Source of the DNA: an uncultured Oscillospiraceae bacterium
GTDB taxonomy: Bacteria > Bacillota > Clostridia > Oscillospirales > Acutalibacteraceae
Length of the DNA: 10,598 bases
Assembly (NCBI GenBank): GCA_900552925.1
Contig: USBH01000031.1
Span: 1-10,598 of the forward strand
Direction of reading: 5' to 3'
The stretch's first letter is position 1; every line of letters starts with the position of its first letter. A program made the position numbers and the translations under genes. Under the pieces are notes generated by a model that saw nothing but the letters and a program-made list of their open reading frames with translations, had not been told where the DNA came from and ran no database searches. Positions 5,479 through 10,598 of this stretch are shown here, one piece after another.

Positions 5479-6723
5479 ATGGCATATATCGCAGTTCTTG
5501 GACACGGCGTCGTCGGCTCCGGCGTGATGGAGGTGCTCACAACCCATACGGAGAGCATCCAAAAGCGCGCGAAGGAGTCGATCGAGGTCAAATACATTCT
5601 GGATCTGAAGGAGTTCCCCGGCCTGCCGTACAGCGACCGCTTCACGAAGGATTTCAACGTGATCCTGAACGATCCCGAGGTGCGCATCGTCGTCGAGGTC
5701 ATGGGCGGCCTGCACCCGGCGTATGATTTCGTGAAGGCTTGCCTCGAAAACGGCAAGAGCGTCGTCACCTCCAACAAGGAGCTCGTCGCGACAAAGGGCG
5801 CCGAGCTGCTGCGCATCGCGCAGGAAAACAACCTGAATTTCCTGTTTGAGGCGAGCGTCGGCGGCGGCATCCCGATCATCCGGCCGATCAGCCAGTGCCT
5901 CGCCGCAAACGAGGTCACGGAGATCGCCGGCATTCTGAACGGCACGACGAATTTCATCCTGACGAAGATGATCCGCGACCACATGAACTTTTCCGAGGCG
6001 CTGGCGCTGGCCCAGAAGCTGGGCTATGCGGAGCGCGACCCGCGCGCGGATGTGGAGGGCGACGACGCCTGCCGCAAAATCTGCATTCTGGCCTCGCTGG
6101 CCTTCGGCACGCATGTGTACCCCGAGTCCGTACATACGGAGGGCATCACGAAGATCACGCTGGAGGACGTCGATTTCGCCGACGTCTGGGGCGGCGTCAT
6201 CAAGCTGATCGGCTCCGTGAAAATGCTCGAAAGCGGGCAGGTGCATATTATGGTTTGCCCGATGTTCGTGCAGCGCGGCAGCCAGCTCGCGAGCGTGGAC
6301 GATGTGTTCAACGGCATCATGGTGTGCGGCGACGCGACCGGCGACGTCGTGTTCTACGGCAAGGGCGCCGGCAAGCTGCCGACGGCGAGCGCCGTCGTGG
6401 CGGACGTCATCGACTGCGTGAAGCACTTCAAGGCACGCAAATACCTCTTCTGGGACGAGGCCAAGCCGAATTACGTGGCCGATTTCGGCGCGATGGAGAC
6501 AAGCGCCTACGTCCATGCCGCGGCGGAAAGCGGCGACGCGGCGTTTGCGGCGGCCTGCGCGGTGTTCGGCAATCCGACGCGCCTGCTCGCGAAGAAGCCG
6601 GTCGAGGGCGAAGTGGGCTTCACGGTCTCCGGCCTGACCGAAGATGCGCTTGCGGAAAAGCTGCGGGCGCTCGAAGCACGCGGCGTCCGGGTTCTCAACC
6701 GCATCCGGATTTCCGATTATTGA
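5479..6723 (+). CDS. hom: Homoserine dehydrogenase
   Basis: The 414-residue product reduces aspartate semialdehyde to homoserine with NAD(P)H in the cytoplasm. The Rossmann nucleotide site is GHGVVG (8-13). The catalytic domain carries SNKELVA, EASVGGGIPII and LNGTTNFIL (from 153). Glu185, Asp196 and Lys200 in ERDPRADVEGDDACRK keep the spacing of the yeast enzyme's active-site residues Glu208, Asp219 and Lys223. The C-terminal part from about 330 is the size of the usual ACT domain but lacks a visible DxPGxL signature, so feedback control by threonine may be altered or lost. AAGGAGAGG lies upstream at 5461-5469. The thrB start follows 17 bases after the stop. Confidence 0.96.
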   Translation: MAYIAVLGHGVVGSGVMEVLTTHTESIQKRAKESIEVKYILDLKEFPGLPYSDRFTKDFNVILNDPEVRIVVEVMGGLHPAYDFVKACLENGKSVVTSNKELVATKGAELLRIAQENNLNFLFEASVGGGIPIIRPISQCLAANEVTEIAGILNGTTNFILTKMIRDHMNFSEALALAQKLGYAERDPRADVEGDDACRKICILASLAFGTHVYPESVHTEGITKITLEDVDFADVWGGVIKLIGSVKMLESGQVHIMVCPMFVQRGSQLASVDDVFNGIMVCGDATGDVVFYGKGAGKLPTASAVVADVIDCVKHFKARKYLFWDEAKPNYVADFGAMETSAYVHAAAESGDAAFAAACAVFGNPTRLLAKKPVEGEVGFTVSGLTEDALAEKLRALEARGVRVLNRIRISDY

Positions 6724-6740
6724 GAGAAAGGACGACCCCG

Positions 6741-7637
6741 ATGATTCGAATCGATATTCCGGCCACCAGCGCCAACCTCGGCTCCGGCTTCGACTCCCTC
6801 GGCATCGCGCTCACGATGCACAACCGCGTCTGGATGGAGGAGGCCGACACGCTGGAGATCTCGACGACCGACGACGTGCAGGTGCCGACCGATGAATCCA
6901 ACCTGATCTACTGGGCGGCGAAGCACCTCTATGAGATCTGCGGCAAGCAGCTTCCGGGCCTCAGGATCATTCAGGAAAACAACATCCCGATGGCCCGCGG
7001 CCTCGGCAGCAGCTCGGCCTGCATCGTGGCGGGCATCCTCGGCGCGAACCGTATGCTCGGGTCGCCGCTCTCGCAGGCCGACCTCATCAACCTCGCGGCG
7101 CAGATCGAAGGGCACCCCGACAACACGAGCCCCGCGATCTCGGGCGGCCTCGTCGCCTCCGCGATGGAGGGGCGGCGCGTCTACAGCGTGAGCGTGCCGG
7201 TTTCGGAAAAGATCAGCTTTGCGGTCATGATCCCGCCGTTTGAGCTCAAGACCGAGAAGGCGCGCGGCGTGCTGCCCGCGTCGTATTCCCGCGAGGACAC
7301 GGTCTACAACCTCTCGCGCTCGGCGCTGATGACGGCTTCGCTTTTCTCCGGCGACCTGCAGAACCTGCGCGTCGCCGTGCAGGACCGCATCCATCAGCCG
7401 TACCGCTCCGGCCTGATCGACCATTACGACAGCGTTTTCCGCATGAGCTACGAGCTCGGCTCCCTCGGCACGTACGTCAGCGGCGCAGGCCCGACGATCA
7501 TCTCGATGATCGACACGGCCGGCGCGGAGGATTTCGGCAGGAACTGCGCCTCGCACCTCGAGGACAGGGGCATCCGCGGCTGGCGGGTCGAGATCCTGCA
7601 CGCCGACCCCGAGGGCGCAAAGATCATTATCGAATAA
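6741..7637 (+). CDS. thrB: Homoserine kinase
   Basis: The 298-residue product phosphorylates homoserine with ATP, the penultimate step to threonine. It is a GHMP-family kinase of usual length. The N-terminal motif is IPATSANLGSGFDSLG (6-21), the glycine-rich ATP loop PMARGLGSSSA is at 83-93, EGHPDN is at 123-128, and the C-terminal SGAGPTI starts at 247. The start at 6741 is set by homology and by AAAGGA (6727-6732), although the frame is open far upstream. It lies 17 bases after hom in the same transcript. The partner thrC is not seen here. Confidence 0.97.
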   Translation: MIRIDIPATSANLGSGFDSLGIALTMHNRVWMEEADTLEISTTDDVQVPTDESNLIYWAAKHLYEICGKQLPGLRIIQENNIPMARGLGSSSACIVAGILGANRMLGSPLSQADLINLAAQIEGHPDNTSPAISGGLVASAMEGRRVYSVSVPVSEKISFAVMIPPFELKTEKARGVLPASYSREDTVYNLSRSALMTASLFSGDLQNLRVAVQDRIHQPYRSGLIDHYDSVFRMSYELGSLGTYVSGAGPTIISMIDTAGAEDFGRNCASHLEDRGIRGWRVEILHADPEGAKIIIE

Positions 7638-7645
7638 ATTTCAAC

Positions 7646-7679
7646 CGCGGCTTTGCCGCGCGGGCGCGCGCTGCGCCCG
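7646..7679. repeat. Two tandem GC hairpins between thrB and lysC
   Basis: CGCGGC-TTT-GCCGCG (7646-7660) is directly followed by CGGGCGC-GCGCT-GCGCCCG (7661-7679). Both stems are perfect and neither has a T-run, so they are not intrinsic terminators. They end 5 bases before the lysC ribosome binding site. Possible roles are mRNA processing or stabilisation, or a dispersed palindromic repeat. Confidence 0.75.
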
Positions 7680-7701
7680 GCAGAAAGGAATGTGTTATCC
7701 T

Positions 7702-8919
7702 ATGGCATTGATCGTTCAGAAGTTCGGCGGCTCGTCCGTGCGCGACGCCGAGCGGCTGTTCAACGTCGCCGATATCGTCACGTCGACCTACCGTGCGGGC
7801 AACGACGTTGTGGTCGTTGTTTCCGCGCAGGGCGATACGACGGACGACCTCATCGCAAAGGCGAAGGAAATCAACAAAAAGCCCTCGAAGCGCGAGATGG
7901 ACCAGCTCCTGACGGCGGGCGAGCAGATTTCGGCTTCGCTGCTCGCGATGGCGATCGAGCAGCTCGGCTACCCGGTCGTCTCCCTGCTCGGCTGGCAGGC
8001 GGGCTTCTCCACCTCCACGGCGTACGGCAGCGCGCGCATCAAGCGCGTGAACCCCGAGCGCATCCGCGCGGAGCTTTCGCGGCGCAACATCGTCGTCGTC
8101 ACGGGCTTCCAGGGCGTCAACAAGTACGACGATATGACGACGCTCGGCCGCGGCGGCAGCGATACGAGCGCCGTGGCGATCGCAGCGGCGATGCACGCCG
8201 ACCTGTGCCAGATCTACACCGATGTGGACGGCGTTTACACGGCGGATCCGCGGAAGATCCCGGCCGCGAGAAAACTGGACGTCATCTCCTACGACGAGAT
8301 GCTCGAGCTTGCGACGCTCGGCGCGCAGGTGCTCAACAACCGCTCGGTTGAGATGGCAAAAAAATATCACATCGAGTTAGAGGTCCTTTCCAGCCTGACG
8401 CGGGCGAAGGGGACGATTGTCAAGGAGGTCACCAACGTGGAAAAAATGCTCATCAGCGGCGTTGCCAAGGACGACAACATCGCCAGAATTTCGATCATCG
8501 GCGTTCCGGATAAGCCGGGCCTTGCGTTCCGGATTTTCTCGAAGCTCTCGCAGAAGAACATCAATGTCGACATCATCCTGCAGTCCATCGGCCGCAACGG
8601 CACGAAGGACATCAGCTTCACCGTCGAGAAGGACAAGATGGATTCGGCCATCGAGATCCTCGAGTCCTATGTGGAGACCCTCGGCGCGAGCAGCGTCGTT
8701 TCCGACGACAACGTCGCGAAGGTCTCGATCGTCGGCTCGGGCATGGAGTCGCACCCCGGCGTCGCTTCCGATATGTTCGAGGCGCTGTTCGATGCGAACG
8801 TCAACATTCAGATGATCTCGACAAGCGAGATCAAGATCTCCGTCCTCATCGAGAAGCAGGACGCGAACAAGGCGGTCGCGGCGATCCACGCGAAGTTCTT
8901 CGAGCAGGTGCAGCAGTAA
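7702..8919 (+). CDS. lysC: Aspartokinase (aspartate kinase II type)
   Basis: The 405-residue product phosphorylates aspartate, the first step toward lysine, threonine and methionine. The kinase domain has KFGGSS (7-12), TTLGRGGSDTSA (from 146) and YTDVDGVYTADPR (from 172). Two C-terminal ACT domains follow: the first from about 256 with ISIIGVPDKPGLAFRIF, the second from about 338 with VSIVGSGMESHPGVASDMF. The length is close to Bacillus LysC (408). The start at 7702 is chosen over ATG 7690 because MALIVQKFGG is the family N-terminus and AAAGGAA (7684-7690) serves it. An internal translation start at codon 246 is likely (see 8422-8448). No lysine riboswitch precedes it; it is co-transcribed with the threonine genes. 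Confidence 0.97.
   Translation: MALIVQKFGGSSVRDAERLFNVADIVTSTYRAGNDVVVVVSAQGDTTDDLIAKAKEINKKPSKREMDQLLTAGEQISASLLAMAIEQLGYPVVSLLGWQAGFSTSTAYGSARIKRVNPERIRAELSRRNIVVVTGFQGVNKYDDMTTLGRGGSDTSAVAIAAAMHADLCQIYTDVDGVYTADPRKIPAARKLDVISYDEMLELATLGAQVLNNRSVEMAKKYHIELEVLSSLTRAKGTIVKEVTNVEKMLISGVAKDDNIARISIIGVPDKPGLAFRIFSKLSQKNINVDIILQSIGRNGTKDISFTVEKDKMDSAIEILESYVETLGASSVVSDDNVAKVSIVGSGMESHPGVASDMFEALFDANVNIQMISTSEIKISVLIEKQDANKAVAAIHAKFFEQVQQ
8422..8448 (+). promoter_or_regulatory. Internal ribosome binding site and start for an aspartokinase beta subunit
   Basis: AAGGAGGT (8422-8429) is a near-perfect Shine-Dalgarno inside lysC. Seven bases later lies an in-frame GTG (8437, codon 246), with an in-frame ATG at 8446 (codon 249). 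Initiation at 8437 would give a 160-residue protein of the two ACT domains only. Bacillus subtilis aspartokinase II is known to make such a beta subunit from an internal start at the same relative place. Confidence 0.75.
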
Positions 8920-8937
8920 GCTTTTGACAGGTATCTT

Positions 8938-8978
8938 TTCACCCCCGGCGTTTACAATAGCGTCGGGGGTGAATTTTT
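8938..8978 (+). terminator. Terminator of the hom-thrB-lysC operon, overlapping the next gene's ribosome site
   Basis: TTCACCCCCGGCG (8938-8950) pairs with CGTCGGGGGTGAA (8961-8973), 13 pairs including one G-T, and TTTTT (8974-8978) follows. It begins 18 bases after the lysC stop. The right arm also contains GGGGGTGA, the apparent ribosome binding site of the small gene starting at 8979. Confidence 0.85.
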
Positions 8979-9176
8979 ATGTTTCCGAACAGCTACAACG
9001 GCAATCAATTCTGGGAAGCGGAGAACTTTGCGCTCGGCGCCACGATTTTCGACTGGCGGCCCCGCTTTTCCGACCTGCCGGAGGAAGTGAAGGCCTATCT
9101 GACCGAGCACGAGAACGAGATCCGTTCCGCAGGGGATGTGGAGCGCCTTGTCCGCACGTACGAGATGAAGAAATGA
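8979..9176 (+). CDS. Small hypothetical protein, 65 residues
   Basis: I do not recognise this protein. It is acidic to neutral, soluble-looking and without membrane segment or cysteine. It has an aromatic N-terminal half (NQFWEAENFALGATIFDWRPRF) and a probable helical C-terminal half (LPEEVKAYLTEHENEIRSAGDVERLVRTYEMKK). Third codon positions are G/C-rich like the neighbours, which supports real coding. GGGGGTGA ends 6-7 bases before the ATG but lies in the right arm of the lysC terminator, so translation may need readthrough with unfolding, or a promoter inside the loop. A possible terminator follows at 9182. Confidence 0.6.
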   Translation: MFPNSYNGNQFWEAENFALGATIFDWRPRFSDLPEEVKAYLTEHENEIRSAGDVERLVRTYEMKK

Positions 9177-9181
9177 CGCGG

Positions 9182-9219
9182 GGGCGCGCTTTCCGGTGGA
9201 AAGCCGCCTTCTCTATTTT
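9182..9219 (+). terminator. Possible terminator of the small gene
   Basis: GCTTTCC (9188-9194) and GGAAAGC (9198-9204) form a perfect 7-base stem with a GGT loop; outer GGC/GCC pairs may extend it. The tail is pyrimidine-rich (ttctctatttt) but not a clean T-run, so efficiency is doubtful. Confidence 0.45.
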
Positions 9220-9311
9220 GCGCCGGTGTGCGCGGGAAATGCGGAGAGATTTACATAATTCCGATCACAGCCGCGGAGAACAACCGCAGCGGTGATGCGC
9301 GGCGGACTTTT

Positions 9312-9340
9312 GCCGGAGGCGTTGCGCCGACGGCTTTTTT
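9312..9340 (+). terminator. Intrinsic terminator with tandem G-A internal loop
   Basis: GCCG (9312-9315) pairs with CGGC (9331-9334) and GGCG (9318-9321) with CGCC (9325-9328). GA faces GA between them, which can form sheared G-A pairs, and the loop is TTG. TTTTTT follows at 9335-9340. No gene lies immediately before it, so it either ends read-through from the small gene or acts on an unidentified short transcript. Confidence 0.75.
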
Positions 9341-9350
9341 GTGCTATCAT
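9322..9350 (+). promoter_or_regulatory. Probable promoter of the SGNH hydrolase operon
   Basis: TTGCGC (9322-9327), a 17-base spacer and TATCAT (9345-9350), with TG at 9342-9343 giving an extended -10. The -35 box lies within the terminator stem-loop just described. Transcription would start near 9357, leaving a leader of about 177 bases before the hydrolase start. Confidence 0.55.
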
Positions 9351-9431
9351 GGAAAAAACGGGAAGCGGCATCAGGCTGCCCGCTACAGAACCGCGCCGGA
9401 GAAACCGGTGCCGAAGCAGGAGGAGCTTAAT

Positions 9432-9518
9432 GTGAAAAATACTTTTTCACATAGGATTTGTGCCTTTGCCGCAACGAGCAAAGCGGCAATCGGCTTCGCC
9501 GACCGGCACAAAAAATAA
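9432..9518 (+). CDS. Possible 28-residue leader peptide upstream of the SGNH hydrolase
   Basis: AGGAGGAG (9418-9425) lies 6 bases before a GTG (9432) that opens a 28-codon frame, KNTFSHRICAFAATSKAA and onward, ending in TAA at 9516. The hydrolase ATG follows 15 bases later, a spacing that would allow coupling. The start codon is buried in a perfect hairpin, GTGAAAAA-TAC-TTTTTCAC (9432-9450). Against coding: the frame is mostly inverted repeat, so the peptide may be an accident of a palindromic element. Confidence 0.3.
   Translation: MKNTFSHRICAFAATSKAAIGFADRHKK
9457..9512 (+). other. Three-stem palindromic element in the hydrolase leader
   Basis: TTTGTGCC (9457-9464) pairs with GGCACAAA (9505-9512) and encloses two hairpins: TTGCCGC/GCGGCAA (9466-9472 with 9483-9489, 10-base loop) and TCGGC/GCCGA (9490-9494 with 9498-9502, TTC loop). 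The result is a compact three-way junction ending just before the hydrolase ribosome binding site. It matches no riboswitch class I can name. A dispersed repeat or a cis-regulatory RNA are both possible. Confidence 0.5.
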
Positions 9519-9533
9519 GGAAAGGTGATTTTT

Positions 9534-10172
9534 ATGACGGATTACGAAATCAAGGTGCAGAACTTCCGCTGCCTCAACGCGGTGGCGAAAAAGGGGGAGA
9601 CGGTCTTTGTCGGCTCGTCGCTGTGCGAGCTGTTCCCGATCAGCGAGATGCTGCAGAACGTGGAGCCGCGCATCCGCGTTTACAACCGCGGCATCGGCGG
9701 CGACGTGACGGACGGCCTGCTCCGGCGCATGGAGGAGTCGATCTTCGCGCTCGAGCCGAAAAAGGTCTTCATCAACATCGGCACAAACGACATCAGCAGC
9801 CCCGGCTATACGCGTGAACGGCTGCTCGCGCAGTACCGGAAGATTCTGGAGCAGATCAAGGCGCGCCTGCCCGAGACCAAAATCTATGTGCTGAGCTACT
9901 ACCCGGTGAACCGCGCGCTGCCCGGCGCGGACCCCGAGCAGGTCGCCGCCATGTTCGGCGCGCGCACGAACGAGGAGCTGCGCGCCGTGAACGGCGAGCT
10001 GGAAGCGCTTGCGGCCGCGCTCGGCTGCACCTATATCGACGTGTTCGACTGCCTGACCGACGAAAACGGCAACCTGCGCGCCGAATACACGATCGAGGGC
10101 ATGCACATGTACGCGAACGGCTATGCGGTCGTGCTGGAACGGCTGCTGCCGTATCTTCTGGAAAACATCTGA
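9534..10172 (+). CDS. SGNH/GDSL-family hydrolase (esterase/lipase-type)
   Basis: The 212-residue product fits a cytoplasmic SGNH hydrolase; no signal peptide is seen. Block I is VFVGSS with likely nucleophile Ser29, block II has the oxyanion glycine in NRGIGGDVTDG, block III is GTND with Asn85, and block V is IEGMHMYANGY with His191. In most members block V reads DxxH; here the acid position is Glu188. The family removes acyl or acetyl groups from lipids, sugars or other esters; the substrate cannot be told. The start is ATG 9534, with AGGTGA (9523-9528) upstream; an in-frame GTG at 9525 overlaps that site and is less likely. A second hydrolase follows after 15 bases, forming an operon. Confidence 0.92.
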   Translation: MTDYEIKVQNFRCLNAVAKKGETVFVGSSLCELFPISEMLQNVEPRIRVYNRGIGGDVTDGLLRRMEESIFALEPKKVFINIGTNDISSPGYTRERLLAQYRKILEQIKARLPETKIYVLSYYPVNRALPGADPEQVAAMFGARTNEELRAVNGELEALAAALGCTYIDVFDCLTDENGNLRAEYTIEGMHMYANGYAVVLERLLPYLLENI

Positions 10173-10187
10173 CGGGAGGAACGGAAA

Positions 10188-10548
10188 GTGAAAACGATTG
10201 AACTGAAGGCCGCAGGGCGCTACCTGCATGCCGCGCTCTACGAGCCGGCCTGCGCGGCGGGAGAGAAATACCCGCTCGTGCTGTTTCTGCACGGCATGGG
10301 CGAATGGGGGGACGACATCCGGAAGGTGACCGATTTCACGCCCGGCATCGACGTCTTTACGGCGCCGGAATGGCAGGAGAAGCACCCGTGCTTTGTGCTG
10401 GCGCCGCAGTGCCCGGCGGGGATGAGCTGGGTGCCGTTCATCGACCTGCTGGCCCGCACGCTGTATGCGCTGCCGCGCGAATACGCGATCGACGCGTGCC
10501 GCATCTATGTGACCGGCGTTTCGATGGGCGGCGCCGGCACTTGGGCGC
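10188..10548 (+). CDS. Alpha/beta-hydrolase, COG4099-like predicted esterase/peptidase (3' truncated)
   Basis: About 120 residues are present before the contig runs into adapter at 10549; the TAG seen at 10585 is artificial. The fragment shows the oxyanion motif LVLFLHGMGEWG, then FVLAPQCPAGMSWVPF, DACRIYVTG and the nucleophile elbow GVSMGGAGTW with Ser112. This order and wording match the COG4099 group of the PHB-depolymerase/esterase superfamily. The acid and histidine lie beyond the end. The start is GTG 10188 with GGGAGGA (10174-10180) eight bases upstream. No signal peptide is visible. Co-transcription with the SGNH hydrolase suggests related esters as substrates, which is inference. Confidence 0.9.
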
Positions 10549-10598
10549 CTGTCTCTTATACACATCTGACGCTGCCGACGAATTAGACGGTGTAGATC
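10549..10598. other. Nextera i5-side sequencing adapter (artefact)
   Basis: CTGTCTCTTATACACATCT (10549-10567) is the reverse-complement Tn5 mosaic end, followed by the Read 1 adapter remainder (10568-10581), an 8-base i5 index slot attagacg (10582-10589) and gtgtagatc from the P5 primer. It creates the false peptide ending VSYTHLTLPTN on the last gene. Confidence 0.98.

Larger units (their letters stand above)
9177..9533. other. 357-base intergenic region before the SGNH hydrolase gene
   Basis: From left to right it holds a weak terminator for the small gene (9182-9219), about 90 bases in which I see no gene or clear signal, a good terminator (9312-9340), a promoter overlapping it (9322-9350), and a leader of about 177 bases with a short ORF and a foldable three-stem element (9432-9518). 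Confidence 0.65.

Noticed and set aside
7690..7701. Earlier lysC start at ATG 7690
   Set aside because: It overlaps the AAAGGAA ribosome site and adds MCYP before the conserved MALIVQKFGG start.
8924..8958. TTGACA (8924) with TACAAT (8953) as a promoter for the small gene
   Set aside because: The boxes are 23 bases apart, too far for a sigma-A promoter. The TACAAT is kept only as a speculative element in the loop.
50..10548. A novel defence, mobile or secretion system
   Set aside because: No transposase, integrase, nuclease, toxin-antitoxin pair, phage gene or attachment repeat is visible, and base composition is even. The genes are housekeeping, sporulation and metabolic.
9447..10565. Minus-strand open frame of 372 codons opposite the two hydrolases
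   Set aside because: It begins inside the adapter (MCIRDR) and runs antisense to two genes with clear catalytic motifs. The same holds for the minus frame at 5431-6516 opposite hom.

Overview
The window is one GC-rich contig whose two ends are not biological. Positions 1-49 and 10549-10598 are complete Illumina Nextera (Tn5) adapter tails with index bases, so the true insert is about 50-10548. The gene content is chromosomal: F1 ATP synthase, a class A penicillin-binding protein, an alpha/beta-type small acid-soluble spore protein (SASP), a BofC-like protein, and threonine/aspartate-family synthesis genes. SASP, the BofC-like protein and the UPF0735/PheB-type ACT protein indicate an endospore-forming Firmicute. 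High GC and GC-rich third codon positions suggest a Clostridia lineage such as Oscillospiraceae. That placement is inference; no rRNA or marker gene is present to fix it.

Layout. (1) 50-575: the 3' end of the atp operon (last codons of atpD, then atpC) and its terminator. (2) 588-1319: a stand-alone AdhR/NmlR-type MerR regulator with a MerR-style promoter/operator far upstream, a structured leader, and a large hairpin downstream. (3) 1412-2304: a small sporulation block. The SASP gene points right. A BofC_C-domain membrane protein points left. Each has a promoter candidate of the forespore sigma-G/sigma-F type. (4) 2033-4937: a class A PBP, apparently driven from a near-consensus housekeeping promoter lying inside, and antisense to, the BofC-like gene. 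(5) 4951-8978: an amino-acid operon, ACT protein - hom - thrB - lysC, with its own promoter and terminator. lysC carries an internal Shine-Dalgarno and start that would yield a separate regulatory (beta) subunit, as known for Bacillus aspartokinase II. (6) 8979-9176: a small unrecognised gene whose ribosome binding site lies inside the lysC terminator. (7) 9177-9533: an intergenic region with a terminator, a promoter and a foldable leader that may encode a short peptide. (8) 9534-10548: an SGNH hydrolase followed by an alpha/beta-hydrolase (COG4099-like) cut off by the adapter.

How the genes work together. lysC makes aspartyl phosphate, hom makes homoserine and thrB phosphorylates it, so the operon covers most of the aspartate-to-threonine route; asd and thrC are not in the window. 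The PBP builds peptidoglycan. SASP protects spore DNA, and the BofC-like protein probably acts in the forespore. The two terminal hydrolases form a small esterase pair of unknown substrate. I see no mobile element, phage, CRISPR array or defence system. The interest here is regulatory: overlapping and antisense promoters, an internal lysC start, a terminator fused to a ribosome binding site, and structured leaders.
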